Assembly (NCBI GenBank): GCA_030434875.1
Contig: JAUISW010000001.1
Coordinates: 1,871,501 to 1,935,500 of the forward strand
Reading direction: 5' to 3'
Source: Lachnospiraceae bacterium C1.1
Lineage (GTDB): Bacteria; Bacillota; Clostridia; Lachnospirales; Lachnospiraceae
Length of the DNA stretch: 64,000 bases
Of this stretch, positions 9,593-18,113 are shown one piece after another. A program made the position numbers and the translations under genes. Every line of letters starts with the position of its first letter. Positions within the stretch are counted from its first letter, which is position 1. The notes beneath the pieces are model-generated. The model was not told the DNA's origin and made no database searches. It saw only the letters and a list, made by a program, of their open reading frames with translations.

Positions 9593-9627
9593 GGGCTCTT
9601 CCTCCTAATCCATAAATATCGATAGTT

Positions 9628-9656
9628 ATAATATCATGACTCCCTAATGTTTACAA
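9628..9656 (-). promoter_or_regulatory. sigma-A promoter of asp23-fakA-recG
   Basis: On the minus strand -35 TTGTAA (9651-9656) and -10 TATTAT (9628-9633) are separated by 17 bases, about 36 bases upstream of the asp23 ATG. The rest of the 314-base gap to the divergent gene at 9907 holds the opposite promoter and nothing else I recognise. Confidence 0.7.
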
Positions 9657-9795
9657 TCAGGAACTCACAGTTACTGCGGATTCCCACTATAAAGCCGGTT
9701 GATCATTTTCTTAATTATATCTAAGAAGACATTTCTCTGCAAGTTTGCATATATGCTTCGGCCTAGAATTGACGCACTATTAAAAGGCACTTAAT

Positions 9796-9824
9796 TTGAA
9801 ACACAAACATTTGAATGCTATACT
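9796..9824 (+). promoter_or_regulatory. sigma-A promoter of the PAS-GGDEF / hybrid kinase pair
   Basis: -35 TTGAAA (9796-9801) and -10 TATACT (9819-9824) are separated by 17 bases. They give a leader of about 75 bases before the ATG at 9907, which is preceded by GGGAGAAGG. Confidence 0.75.
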
Positions 9825-9906
9825 TTATTGGAGTAGGACTTATTTGATATAATGCCATAATTGCAAATACAATTTCAGACATTATCTATACCCGGGAGAA
9901 GGCTGT

Positions 9907-11463
9907 ATGCAATTAAATATAAATTTAAATCTTTATCTTATAGGATGCCCAAAAGAAATTCTTAGATTAATAAAAAAAGCGTCTGATTCTGCGCTTTTGC
10001 AAGGTGAAAATTTTAATGTGAATATTACGGCTTCCAACAAACCTGATAAAGATATGAGGGGTTTTGCAATTATCCTTTATGGGGATAAATATGACAACTC
10101 GATCTCCGAATATATAGATGATGCAGAATTTCTCCTTTTAGATCATGACTATGATATCTCTCTTATTAAAGCAGGAGTTTCAGATATCATCTCCGACTGC
10201 AGCAATGTTGAAAGGCTCTACGGTGCAGTAATAAATCTTATCAGAAGAGCTTATCTTCGCAGACGTTTCGAGCTCCGTGATAATATGTTGAAAACATATT
10301 ATGATATGTCTGACAATATGCTCTGGACAAAAGATCTTAAAGATCTCCACATGGATATCAATCATTTTCTGATCGACCTTGTCGGCAAGCCTGTCGAAAA
10401 GATCGAAGGAAAACACGAAATAGAAATTTATAATCTTGATCCTAACGATCCGGGATGCGGTGAAAGCGATAATTATGTCCGAACGAACGGACTCAGCAGT
10501 TCTTTCTTTGAAACAATGCCTGACAAATCCGGAGCAAAACATCATTTTGCTGTTGTTAAATCCCCCTGGTTTGATAATCAGGGTCGGATCGTTGGAACAA
10601 TAGGAATCGGAAAAGATGTGACTGAGCTCATGAATCAACAGTCGCGTTTCAATACATTCATTAACTCACTTGATTATATCATAGTCATAACAGACTGCGA
10701 TAACAATATCATACAGGTGAATCGTGCTTTTGCTGATGTTACGGATGATGCAGCTGTAAGTGCAAAAAGCTTTAACAGCATATTAAATGAGTATTTCACC
10801 CCGGTACTTGGCGGAACTGATCGTGATTTTAGCCGTTATGACGAGGAGAAGCAATCTGAGCGTTACTGGCATCTGTCCACTTTTTCACTTCGTGATTTCT
10901 GGGATGAACACACCGGAAATATCTATATACTTGAAGATGTCACCACGCAAAAGGAACAGTCCAGGCAGCTCATGAAAATGATGCGGACTGATTCACTTAC
11001 AGGCACTAATAATAAGGCCGGAATGTATGACAATTTTAACCGTCTGGATAAAAACAGTAAATCCAGCTTTTTCCTTATAAGTCTGGATAATTTCAGGTAT
11101 ATAGGCAATTTCTACGGTCATGAGACCGCGGATAAGTTTCTTGTGGATATCGCGCATCTTATCGTTAATATCCTTCCAGAATGTGATGTTACACGTTACA
11201 GTGAAAATGAATTTTTTGTCCAGATTCCCGGAAACCTTTATGAAGGACAGGTGCGAAAACGTGCCCGTGATCTTGTCGAAAGGATCTCTGCCATCTCCGG
11301 TTATCCTGATGATATAATTCAGAAATGTCCTGTCTATATAGGTGTTCTCTATGATGCAGAACTCAGTGAATATATAGATACGATCATAAAAAAATGTGAA
11401 GTTGCTATGCTTCGTGCAAAGAAAAGCAACACTAACCGGTACTTTGTCTCTTACGGATCTTAA
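9907..11463 (+). CDS. PAS-containing protein with degenerate GGDEF domain
   Basis: A 518-residue cytoplasmic signalling protein with no membrane segment. Residues 1-115 look like a receiver-type fold without an obvious acidic pocket. Residues about 125-240 form a PAS domain ending in GRIVGTIGIGKDVTE, and about 248-350 form a second PAS (IIVITDCDNNIIQVNRAF). Residues about 360-515 are a GGDEF-type domain (TDSLTGTNNKAGMYDNF). The catalytic loop reads YSENEF (431-436) instead of GGDEF/GGEEF, so diguanylate cyclase activity is unlikely; it may bind nucleotide or a partner. It precedes a hybrid kinase by 30 bases and probably works with it. Confidence 0.85.
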   Translation: MQLNINLNLYLIGCPKEILRLIKKASDSALLQGENFNVNITASNKPDKDMRGFAIILYGDKYDNSISEYIDDAEFLLLDHDYDISLIKAGVSDIISDCSNVERLYGAVINLIRRAYLRRRFELRDNMLKTYYDMSDNMLWTKDLKDLHMDINHFLIDLVGKPVEKIEGKHEIEIYNLDPNDPGCGESDNYVRTNGLSSSFFETMPDKSGAKHHFAVVKSPWFDNQGRIVGTIGIGKDVTELMNQQSRFNTFINSLDYIIVITDCDNNIIQVNRAFADVTDDAAVSAKSFNSILNEYFTPVLGGTDRDFSRYDEEKQSERYWHLSTFSLRDFWDEHTGNIYILEDVTTQKEQSRQLMKMMRTDSLTGTNNKAGMYDNFNRLDKNSKSSFFLISLDNFRYIGNFYGHETADKFLVDIAHLIVNILPECDVTRYSENEFFVQIPGNLYEGQVRKRARDLVERISAISGYPDDIIQKCPVYIGVLYDAELSEYIDTIIKKCEVAMLRAKKSNTNRYFVSYGS

Positions 11464-11493
11464 TCCTGGCGAATATGCTATGGGGGTATTTTT

Positions 11494-14475
11494 ATGAATT
11501 TTGACAGATATGACGAAGGCATAAGAGAGCTTATCGGTAATATAAACAGAGGTCTTTCTGAAAAAGATGAACAGGTTGTAAAATCAGCAGAAAACCTTAT
11601 CGTAACAGCTTGTACAATGCACGATATGTCATTGGAAGGTTATGCCAGATACATGCTTGCCTTAAGCTTCTACCGCTTTGATTATCCGGAGGAAAAAATC
11701 AGAGAAGCACTCAACAAAGCGATAATTTTCCTTACACCGGCTGATGATCGTATCCTGATTGCATCTGCCTACAATATGCTGGGAATTTTAGAGTCAATAA
11801 ACAACCGTCAGAATCTCTCGATGGACTATTTTATAACCGCACTCAGCTATTGCGATGAAGACGATGAAGAATCTTTCCTTAAGAAATTTACTATTGAATC
11901 CAATATATCATATCTTTACTACTCTGCCGGTGAGGTGGATTATGCCATAGCGCTCGCTTCAGATACCATCAATGCCCTTGTTGAACTTGCATTTGTTGAT
12001 GAGCGTTTTCAGCTTCTTCTTTACAGGCTCTATTGTACAATAGGTGTATTCTACTGTGAAATCGAGGAGCCAAACCTGAACTCAGCAGAAAAGTATCTGA
12101 GCGACGCAGATAATTCCATCCATGGGTATCCTGATGATATTACGGCAGATAAAGATATAATTCACACAAATCTCCTTATAATGATCAATTTTTTTCGTCA
12201 GGACAAAAACTCCTATGATGAAAATATTTCCCGTCTTCTTGATCAGATTGGAAATATCATAAATTTCACTGATTCCTATAGTGATGTTTTTATGGTGATA
12301 GAATTTCTTATCGATCATGAAGAATATTTTTCTGCCGGTAAAATTATCCAGGCCATATCAGGTCAGGTTAAATCCTGCAATTTCCTTGGAATACATGCAA
12401 ATTTCGATGAATTGATGATCAATTATCTGGAAGGTTCCGGCATGGAACAGTCTGCTAATGAGGCATCGCATCGCTATTATAAAAGGATCCGTGAAAAGAA
12501 ACCCGGCGATGTCGGGGCAATGCTCTATTCTCTCAATTTAAGGCGGGATATGCAGCACATGCAGATAGAAGGAGAACGTCTTAAATATGCAGCGATCCGT
12601 GAAAAAGCTGCCAATGAAGCAAAAACAGCTTTTCTTTCCAATATGTCCCATGAACTGAGGACACCTATAAATGCGATCCTCGGAATGGATGAAATGATCA
12701 TTCGTGAATCCAATGAAAAAACCATACTTGAATATGCCGAAAACATACAGTCGGCAGGAAATTCCCTGCTCTCTATCATCAACGATATACTTGATTTTTC
12801 AAAAATTGAAGCCGGAAAGCTTGATATCATTCCGGATGATTACCATTTCTCGGTATTGCTCAACACTCTCCTTATGATGTTACGTTCAAAAGCCAGGGAT
12901 AAAAATCTGACCCTTGACTTTGAAATTGATGAAAGTATCCCGGACAAACTTTACGGTGATGAAATGAGAATACGACAGGTTCTCCTGAACCTTCTTAATA
13001 ATGCCGTAAAATACACAGAAAAAGGTGGTGTAGTCTTCAGGGTAAGCTACGAAAAAGCCGGAGAAGAGCAAGCTCTTATAACCTTCCATGTTATAGACAC
13101 CGGAATAGGTATTAAAAGCGAAGATTTTGAACGACTCTTCTCCCCCTTCGAACGAATTGATGTCAAGAAAAATAAAACCATTGAAGGTACCGGTCTTGGC
13201 ATATCTATCACTACAAAGCTTCTGAAACTAATGAATTCAGAACTTGAAGTTGACAGTGAATATGCAAAAGGTTCAGACTTCCACTTTACTCTTAGTCAGA
13301 AAGTAACTGACTGGGAGCCAATGGGCGATTTTATCCAGAAAGTAAAGACTCTCGAACCGGATATCAAGAAAAACAATCAGAGTTTCTCTGCACCAAATGC
13401 AAGGGTTCTCGTTGTTGATGACACAGAGATGAATCTTATGGTTATCCAAAATCTTCTCAAACGCACCAGAATGAAGGTAGATACTGCCTTAAGCGGAATG
13501 CAGGCATTGGAAATGATCGAAAAAGCGGACTACGACATAATATTTATGGATCATCGTATGCCCATAATGGATGGTATTGAAACTTTCAACAATATAAAAT
13601 CCAGGCCAAAGAATTCAAGAAACTATAATACACCGGAAGTAATGCTGACAGCAGATGCTATAGTGGGTATGGAGGAAAAGTTTATTTCCTGTGGTTTTGA
13701 CCTCTATCTGGCAAAGCCCGTTGACTCTGCAGCATTAGAAAGCGCAATTCTGAAACTGCTTCCTGAAGAACTTATTTCAGATCCTATAGAGGATGATAAT
13801 ATATGTCATATTTCTACTGACCATAACAGCGAAGAATCAGTCATTATGAATGGCTTAAAAGATCTAGCCATAATGGATACTGAATCTGCAGTCAGCGCCT
13901 GCGGAGATATTTCTACCTTTATTCGTGTAGCTAAAAGCTTCTTTGAAAGTGCTCCCTCAAAAATAATGGAGATAACTGAAGCTATTGAAAATGATGATAT
14001 CAGCCTTTATACCACCAAAGTTCATGCTCTGAAAAGCAGTGCAAGACTATGCGGTCTTCATGATCTTTCAGAAGCAGCAAAGGCACTTGAAGAATTTGGT
14101 AATAAACAGCGCGATAAGGGTCTTACAATCTCCGAGGAGATAATTTCAAACTCGCAAAAACTCCTCAAGGATTTTGAAAATATATCCCAGAAAATAGCTA
14201 AAGCCTATCCCTGCAGTTCAGTTTCAGAAGAAGCCAAACCTGAAATCGAACTTGATGAATTATATGATGCTTATCGCATTATTTATGAATATAATGAATC
14301 ATTTGATATCGGAAGTATCGACGAACTCATGAAAAAACTGAGCGAATACAAAATTCCATCAGAGGAAAAGAATAGATTCGAACAGCTTAAGCTCTATGTA
14401 AATGAAGTGAATAACGATGAAATTTCAAATCTTTTAGAGCCCATCGTTCCCATTGGTGGGATTGAAGAGGGCTGA
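11494..14475 (+). CDS. TPR-type hybrid sensor histidine kinase with receiver and Hpt domains
   Basis: A 993-residue cytoplasmic hybrid kinase, apparently a complete phosphorelay in one chain. Residues about 1-340 are alpha-helical repeats of tetratricopeptide type. A short linker leads to HisKA with the phosphorylated His386 (NMSHELRTPINAIL). HATPase_c follows with the N box NLLNNAVKYTEKGG, the G1 box DTGIGIK and the G2 box GTGLGIS. The receiver domain starts at VLVVDD, with the acceptor Asp686 (IIFMDHRMP). An Hpt domain has His844 (VHALKSSARLCGL), followed by about 110 extra helical residues. There are no transmembrane segments. It follows the PAS-GGDEF gene and has a GGGGG ribosome site. 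Confidence 0.92.
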   Translation: MNFDRYDEGIRELIGNINRGLSEKDEQVVKSAENLIVTACTMHDMSLEGYARYMLALSFYRFDYPEEKIREALNKAIIFLTPADDRILIASAYNMLGILESINNRQNLSMDYFITALSYCDEDDEESFLKKFTIESNISYLYYSAGEVDYAIALASDTINALVELAFVDERFQLLLYRLYCTIGVFYCEIEEPNLNSAEKYLSDADNSIHGYPDDITADKDIIHTNLLIMINFFRQDKNSYDENISRLLDQIGNIINFTDSYSDVFMVIEFLIDHEEYFSAGKIIQAISGQVKSCNFLGIHANFDELMINYLEGSGMEQSANEASHRYYKRIREKKPGDVGAMLYSLNLRRDMQHMQIEGERLKYAAIREKAANEAKTAFLSNMSHELRTPINAILGMDEMIIRESNEKTILEYAENIQSAGNSLLSIINDILDFSKIEAGKLDIIPDDYHFSVLLNTLLMMLRSKARDKNLTLDFEIDESIPDKLYGDEMRIRQVLLNLLNNAVKYTEKGGVVFRVSYEKAGEEQALITFHVIDTGIGIKSEDFERLFSPFERIDVKKNKTIEGTGLGISITTKLLKLMNSELEVDSEYAKGSDFHFTLSQKVTDWEPMGDFIQKVKTLEPDIKKNNQSFSAPNARVLVVDDTEMNLMVIQNLLKRTRMKVDTALSGMQALEMIEKADYDIIFMDHRMPIMDGIETFNNIKSRPKNSRNYNTPEVMLTADAIVGMEEKFISCGFDLYLAKPVDSAALESAILKLLPEELISDPIEDDNICHISTDHNSEESVIMNGLKDLAIMDTESAVSACGDISTFIRVAKSFFESAPSKIMEITEAIENDDISLYTTKVHALKSSARLCGLHDLSEAAKALEEFGNKQRDKGLTISEEIISNSQKLLKDFENISQKIAKAYPCSSVSEEAKPEIELDELYDAYRIIYEYNESFDIGSIDELMKKLSEYKIPSEEKNRFEQLKLYVNEVNNDEISNLLEPIVPIGGIEEG

Positions 14476-14512
14476 CATATTATTTCTGATCAAATATTGA
14501 ACTATAGCAAAA

Positions 14513-14540
14513 ACCGGAATGTCATATGACATTCCGATTT
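14513..14540. terminator. bidirectional terminator between the hybrid kinase gene and rpmB
   Basis: A perfect palindrome with 11-base arms (CGGAATGTCAT / ATGACATTCCG) lies between convergent genes. On the minus strand it runs into GTTTTTGC, serving rpmB; on the plus strand it is followed by ATTTATT, a weaker tract. Confidence 0.85.
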
Positions 14541-14571
14541 ATTAAATCACATTTTAAATTCAAGCGATTAA

Positions 14572-14757
14572 TTATGCACGCTCAACAGCTCCTGAACGCA
14601 GGCAGCGGCTGCAAACATAAAGCCTCTTAGAAGCTCCGTTTACCTTACATTTTACATGTCTGATATTAGACTTAAAAATGCGATTTGACCTTCTATGAGA
14701 ATGGCTGACGTTGTTACCAAAGTGAACGTCCTTACCACAAACTGCACATTTTGCCAT
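14572..14757 (-). CDS. rpmB: 50S ribosomal protein L28
   Basis: A 61-residue L28 of the large ribosomal subunit. It is the zinc-binding (C+) type, with CAVCGK at the N-terminus and CSRCLR at the C-terminus making a four-Cys site. The middle (SHSHRRSNRIFKSNIRHVKC) is typical. The ATG at 14757 gives the canonical MAKCAVCG start. An upstream in-frame ATG at 14766 is too close to the AGGAGG site. It has its own promoter and terminator. Confidence 0.97.
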   Translation of the reverse strand: MAKCAVCGKDVHFGNNVSHSHRRSNRIFKSNIRHVKCKVNGASKRLYVCSRCLRSGAVERA

Positions 14758-14815
14758 GAAAAACACCTCCTTGCAAACCGTACTGGGTCCTGCAATTCAG
14801 ACCCGCAACATTAGC

Positions 14816-14844
14816 ATTTTAACAGAAAAAAGCATATAATGCAA
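14816..14844 (-). promoter_or_regulatory. sigma-A promoter of rpmB
   Basis: On the minus strand -35 TTGCAT (14839-14844) and -10 TAAAAT (14816-14821) are separated by 17 bases. The leader can form a GGGTC/GACCC hairpin before the ribosome site. Confidence 0.7.
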
Positions 14845-14853
14845 GCTTTTTTA

Positions 14854-15249
14854 TCAATTGTTTTCTGTTTTATCAAAAGCGATATCTATTGCCTCTGCAT
14901 TAGACAGATCTTCACGCTCAGCACTCTTGTCTTCCGTGAACTTGCCTATCATTTCCGGAACCATATCCAGTATCTTGGTAACTGCATCCTGATTCTTGAT
15001 ATTTACGAGTCTTGCATTACCATTCTTTATGACGAGAACAGCAGATGGTGTCATTCTTCCGCCTATTCCACCACCGGTCTTTCCCTTTTTATCGTCTTCC
15101 CCGGTTCCCGCTGCAAGTCCGAAAGAAACCTCTACAAGCGGAAGGATCAGTGTATCTCCTAAATTTATGGGCTCTCCTACAACCGTCTTTGTCGAAAGAA
15201 AGCTTCCCATACCCTTGACCATCTTATCAATTATTTCATCGTTCTTCAT
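14854..15249 (-). CDS. gerW: GerW/YtfJ family protein
   Basis: A 131-residue member of the YtfJ/GerW family, a spore-associated protein needed for normal germination in Bacillus but also present in Clostridia with uncertain sporulation. Family features are the VGEPINLGDTLILPLVEVSFGLAAG core, the Gly-rich GGGIGGRMTPSAVLVI segment and the acidic tail. The start ATG at 15249 follows AAGGAG. It lies next to a DUF2953 gene, the same pairing as ytfJ-ytfI in Bacillus, which supports both calls. Confidence 0.9.
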   Translation of the reverse strand: MKNDEIIDKMVKGMGSFLSTKTVVGEPINLGDTLILPLVEVSFGLAAGTGEDDKKGKTGGGIGGRMTPSAVLVIKNGNARLVNIKNQDAVTKILDMVPEMIGKFTEDKSAEREDLSNAEAIDIAFDKTENN

Positions 15250-15299
15250 AAATCTCCACTCTCCTTAAAATATTCGAATCCTGAACCAATGTCTCTGCT

Positions 15300-16295
15300 T
15301 TACCTTCTGAATTTCTTTACAACCCTCATAAACCGCTTATCAAAATACAGTCTGCAAGCTATAAGGATCAATACATAAATCTGAAGGCCACCCTTCATAA
15401 AGATATCTGCCTTTATAACTTTTCTTTCAAAATCAGGGTTCAAAACTACGTTTTTTCCAATGACCGGAGCCAGTGCGGCATATCTTCCGTAAAATATACC
15501 TGTTTCAGATGGGTCTGATGCTCCGTAGACCAGATTGATCTTAAGTTTTGAAGGCTTTATCTTACGCGCGAAATATTTAATCTCAGACCAGGCTTTCTTT
15601 ATTGCCCTTATGGTCTCCTCATCTTCGAGCAATTCCTTATAATGCCCGATTTTTCCCTTAATCTCCTTAATTTTATCACATAGCGACTCTATTTTGTAGT
15701 AGATATTTTGAAAGCTTCCCCTGACCTTGGCTAGAATATTTCCTGTCTTTTCAGATATCTTTTTAAATATCGATTTCTTTTCATTCTCCATATAAGAATC
15801 TGCTTCTTCTTTATCCGAAAGCCTGCCTGTATCCTCTTCTGCAGCAGATTCTTCAATATGCTGAGTCCCGTTTTCTTCATCAGGGCTTATGATTTCTTCT
15901 GTTTTTATCTCCTCTTTATTCCGATCATCCTCAGATAATTCTTCGTTTTTTTCCTCAATTATTTCCGGCTCTTTCTGATACTCTCCCATCTGATCGTCCA
16001 TTATATCGTCATCATCGGAGCCATTATCATCTTCCTTCGGAAATATCTTTCTTCCAAACAGTTTTGCCCAGTATTCAAGACCATTCTCCGCATTATATTC
16101 AGCATATACTTTTAAAAGGCCAAAAAGCCATCTTATATCTGCATTAACCCTATAGTCCTTAATATCTGAATCATAATCTCCTGCTATTTTATATCGAAAT
16201 GGCAGAAATAAGACGGTCAGTATTATCAACAAAGCCAACGCCAGAATGCAGAGAATCACTATTCCGATAATTTTAAGAACAGTTAAAATTATCAT
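15300..16295 (-). CDS. DUF2953 domain-containing membrane protein (YtfI-like)
   Basis: A 331-residue protein of unknown function. One strong N-terminal membrane helix (residues about 8-32) is followed by the DUF2953 start RYKIAGDYDSDIKDYRVNAD. A long Glu/Asp-rich insert spans about 90-170, then a helical stretch, and the conserved C-terminal part (LKINLVYGASDPSETGIFYGRYAALAP) typical of DUF2953. The family is linked to sporulation through its pairing with gerW. Its start overlaps the end of the upstream small gene by 23 bases, and GGGGAAAG precedes the ATG. Confidence 0.85.
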   Translation of the reverse strand: MIILTVLKIIGIVILCILALALLIILTVLFLPFRYKIAGDYDSDIKDYRVNADIRWLFGLLKVYAEYNAENGLEYWAKLFGRKIFPKEDDNGSDDDDIMDDQMGEYQKEPEIIEEKNEELSEDDRNKEEIKTEEIISPDEENGTQHIEESAAEEDTGRLSDKEEADSYMENEKKSIFKKISEKTGNILAKVRGSFQNIYYKIESLCDKIKEIKGKIGHYKELLEDEETIRAIKKAWSEIKYFARKIKPSKLKINLVYGASDPSETGIFYGRYAALAPVIGKNVVLNPDFERKVIKADIFMKGGLQIYVLILIACRLYFDKRFMRVVKKFRR

Positions 16296-16617
16296 TATAT
16301 CTTTCCCCTTTCATCCCGAAATATCTCCATAAATCATACTCTCCGGTTGCAGATTTTGCATCTGACATTATTTCCCATGTAAGATATGCCGCTTCTTCAA
16401 AGCTGCCGGCAATTCCAACCACATAGGGAGGATGTTTCCTGTAATATTTCTGTTTAACAACAGTATTGTGATAAATTTCCAAAGGATCTTTTCCCTCCCT
16501 TGGAAGAACTATCAGATAGACAGAAAAGACACTCAAGCCATGAGCGATCTTCCAGGTCAGAAGTTTTTTCCCTCTGCCTAAACTTTCCCCATAATAAAGA
16601 TTTTTTGCAAATCTCAT
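16273..16617 (-). CDS. conserved hypothetical protein, 114 aa
   Basis: I do not recognise this protein. It is 114 residues, basic, with no signal peptide or membrane helix. Visible patches are VFSVYLIVLPREGKDPLEIYHN and PPYVVGIAGSFEEAAYLTWEIM, which look like an alpha/beta fold. It lies 17 bases behind the PBP gene and overlaps the DUF2953 gene start by 23 bases, so it is translated as part of this operon. Coding is supported by the spacing and by the overlap pattern. Confidence 0.7.
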   Translation of the reverse strand: MRFAKNLYYGESLGRGKKLLTWKIAHGLSVFSVYLIVLPREGKDPLEIYHNTVVKQKYYRKHPPYVVGIAGSFEEAAYLTWEIMSDAKSATGEYDLWRYFGMKGERYNDNFNCS

Positions 16618-16634
16618 ATTTTCACCCTTTGAAC

Positions 16635-18113
16635 TTATCCGCCATAATATGCGTCAAAAATCCTCTTAGCCATAGGTACTGCATAATCGCTTCCGCTTCC
16701 TGCTCCTTCTACGATCACCGTAACAACTATATCAGGATCCTCCGGATTTGAATAACCGGTAAACCAGGCGTGGCTATTTCCCTTTACAGTACCAAATTCT
16801 GCGGATCCGGTCTTTCCGGCAACAGCATAACTCAAGCCGTTAAGCTTTCGACCTGTTCCGGTCTTCACGACCTCTTTCATAAATTTCTGAACGATTTCCG
16901 CTTCCTCTTCTGTCATTATACGCTTATATTCCTCAGGTTCATAGCTTTTAATTAAATCCCCGAGATAATTTGTCTGCTTTGTTATTACATAGGAACGCAT
17001 CATCATTCCATCATTTGCTACCGCTTCCGTTAAAAGAGCCATATGCATAGGTGTCATCAACGTTTTTCCCTGCCCTATGGCAGACTGCATTATCTCTTCT
17101 GTGTCCGATGAGCTGCTAAGTGAAAATGAGCTTTTCGAATAAGAATAATCCACCGGAAGCTCCTGATTAAATAAAAGTTTCTTACAGGTAGCTGCATATT
17201 TTTTCAAGTTAAGATTTAAGCCTATATTCGCAAACGAACAGTTACAGGATTTTGCAAATGATCCAAGCAGATCCTCTGATCCATGTACTGAGCCATGATA
17301 ACATGAGATCGTTACATCATCATAGGTTATGCTTCCGCTGCAGTTATAGGAATAATCCTCATAGCTGTCCGAATGTTCTTTAAGGTATTCCAATAATGTC
17401 ACTGTCTTAAATGCAGAGCCCGGAGGATAAAGTCCCTGAACAGTTCTGTTGATCAAGGGAGAATTATCTGTATCCGAAGCTACCTGTGCCCAGTTTTCCG
17501 AAACTGTATTTGGGTCATAGTCCGGTTTTGAAACCATCGCCATTATTGCACCTGTTTTGGCATCCAGCACCACTATCGCGCCCTTATAAACACCAAGGGC
17601 TTCTACCGCGGTTTTCTGCAGATTTACATCAAAAGTCGTATAAATATCATCGCCGTAATTTCTTACTCCGGCCATTTCTTTCTGAAGACGCTCATCGATC
17701 GGTGAATCCGAAGTAAGCAGCGCTATATTTGCAATCGATTCTACTCCTGAAGCACCATGCGTCGAATAGCCCACCGCCTGTGCAAAAATCTCCTTATAAG
17801 GATAATAGCGAACCTCTGCTCCCTCTGAATTAATAGCCTGTTCAGCAAGTATATCTCCATTTGCGGCAAATATTTTTCCTCTTATGACCTTTTTAGCCAG
17901 ATTAGTCTGTCTCATATTGTAAGAACTGTTTATTGTATCCGGTGCCTTTATCTGCACATAATATGCAAAATATGCCGTCATTATAAGAAAAAGTCCTACA
18001 AAGAAATACATTATAACGTTAAGTTCATTAAAACGTCTTCCGGGCTTTTTCTGTTTTGGACTTTTCTTTATTTCATTTGAGTCTTCTGTTATTTCACTGT
18101 CAAAATAATCCAT
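16635..18113 (-). CDS. class B penicillin-binding protein (transpeptidase)
   Basis: Peptidoglycan D,D-transpeptidase anchored by one N-terminal helix (residues about 32-53) after a basic cytoplasmic tail. The 492 residues carry a short dimerisation-like region and a transpeptidase domain. The three active-site motifs are SAFK (Ser233), SCN (289-291) and KTG (434-436). It overlaps the stop codon of the SEDS gene by one base (TAATG), so the two are coupled and probably form a SEDS-bPBP synthase pair. The domain resembles PbpA/FtsI-type enzymes; whether it serves division, elongation or sporulation cannot be told. Confidence 0.93.
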   Translation of the reverse strand: MDYFDSEITEDSNEIKKSPKQKKPGRRFNELNVIMYFFVGLFLIMTAYFAYYVQIKAPDTINSSYNMRQTNLAKKVIRGKIFAANGDILAEQAINSEGAEVRYYPYKEIFAQAVGYSTHGASGVESIANIALLTSDSPIDERLQKEMAGVRNYGDDIYTTFDVNLQKTAVEALGVYKGAIVVLDAKTGAIMAMVSKPDYDPNTVSENWAQVASDTDNSPLINRTVQGLYPPGSAFKTVTLLEYLKEHSDSYEDYSYNCSGSITYDDVTISCYHGSVHGSEDLLGSFAKSCNCSFANIGLNLNLKKYAATCKKLLFNQELPVDYSYSKSSFSLSSSSDTEEIMQSAIGQGKTLMTPMHMALLTEAVANDGMMMRSYVITKQTNYLGDLIKSYEPEEYKRIMTEEEAEIVQKFMKEVVKTGTGRKLNGLSYAVAGKTGSAEFGTVKGNSHAWFTGYSNPEDPDIVVTVIVEGAGSGSDYAVPMAKRIFDAYYGG

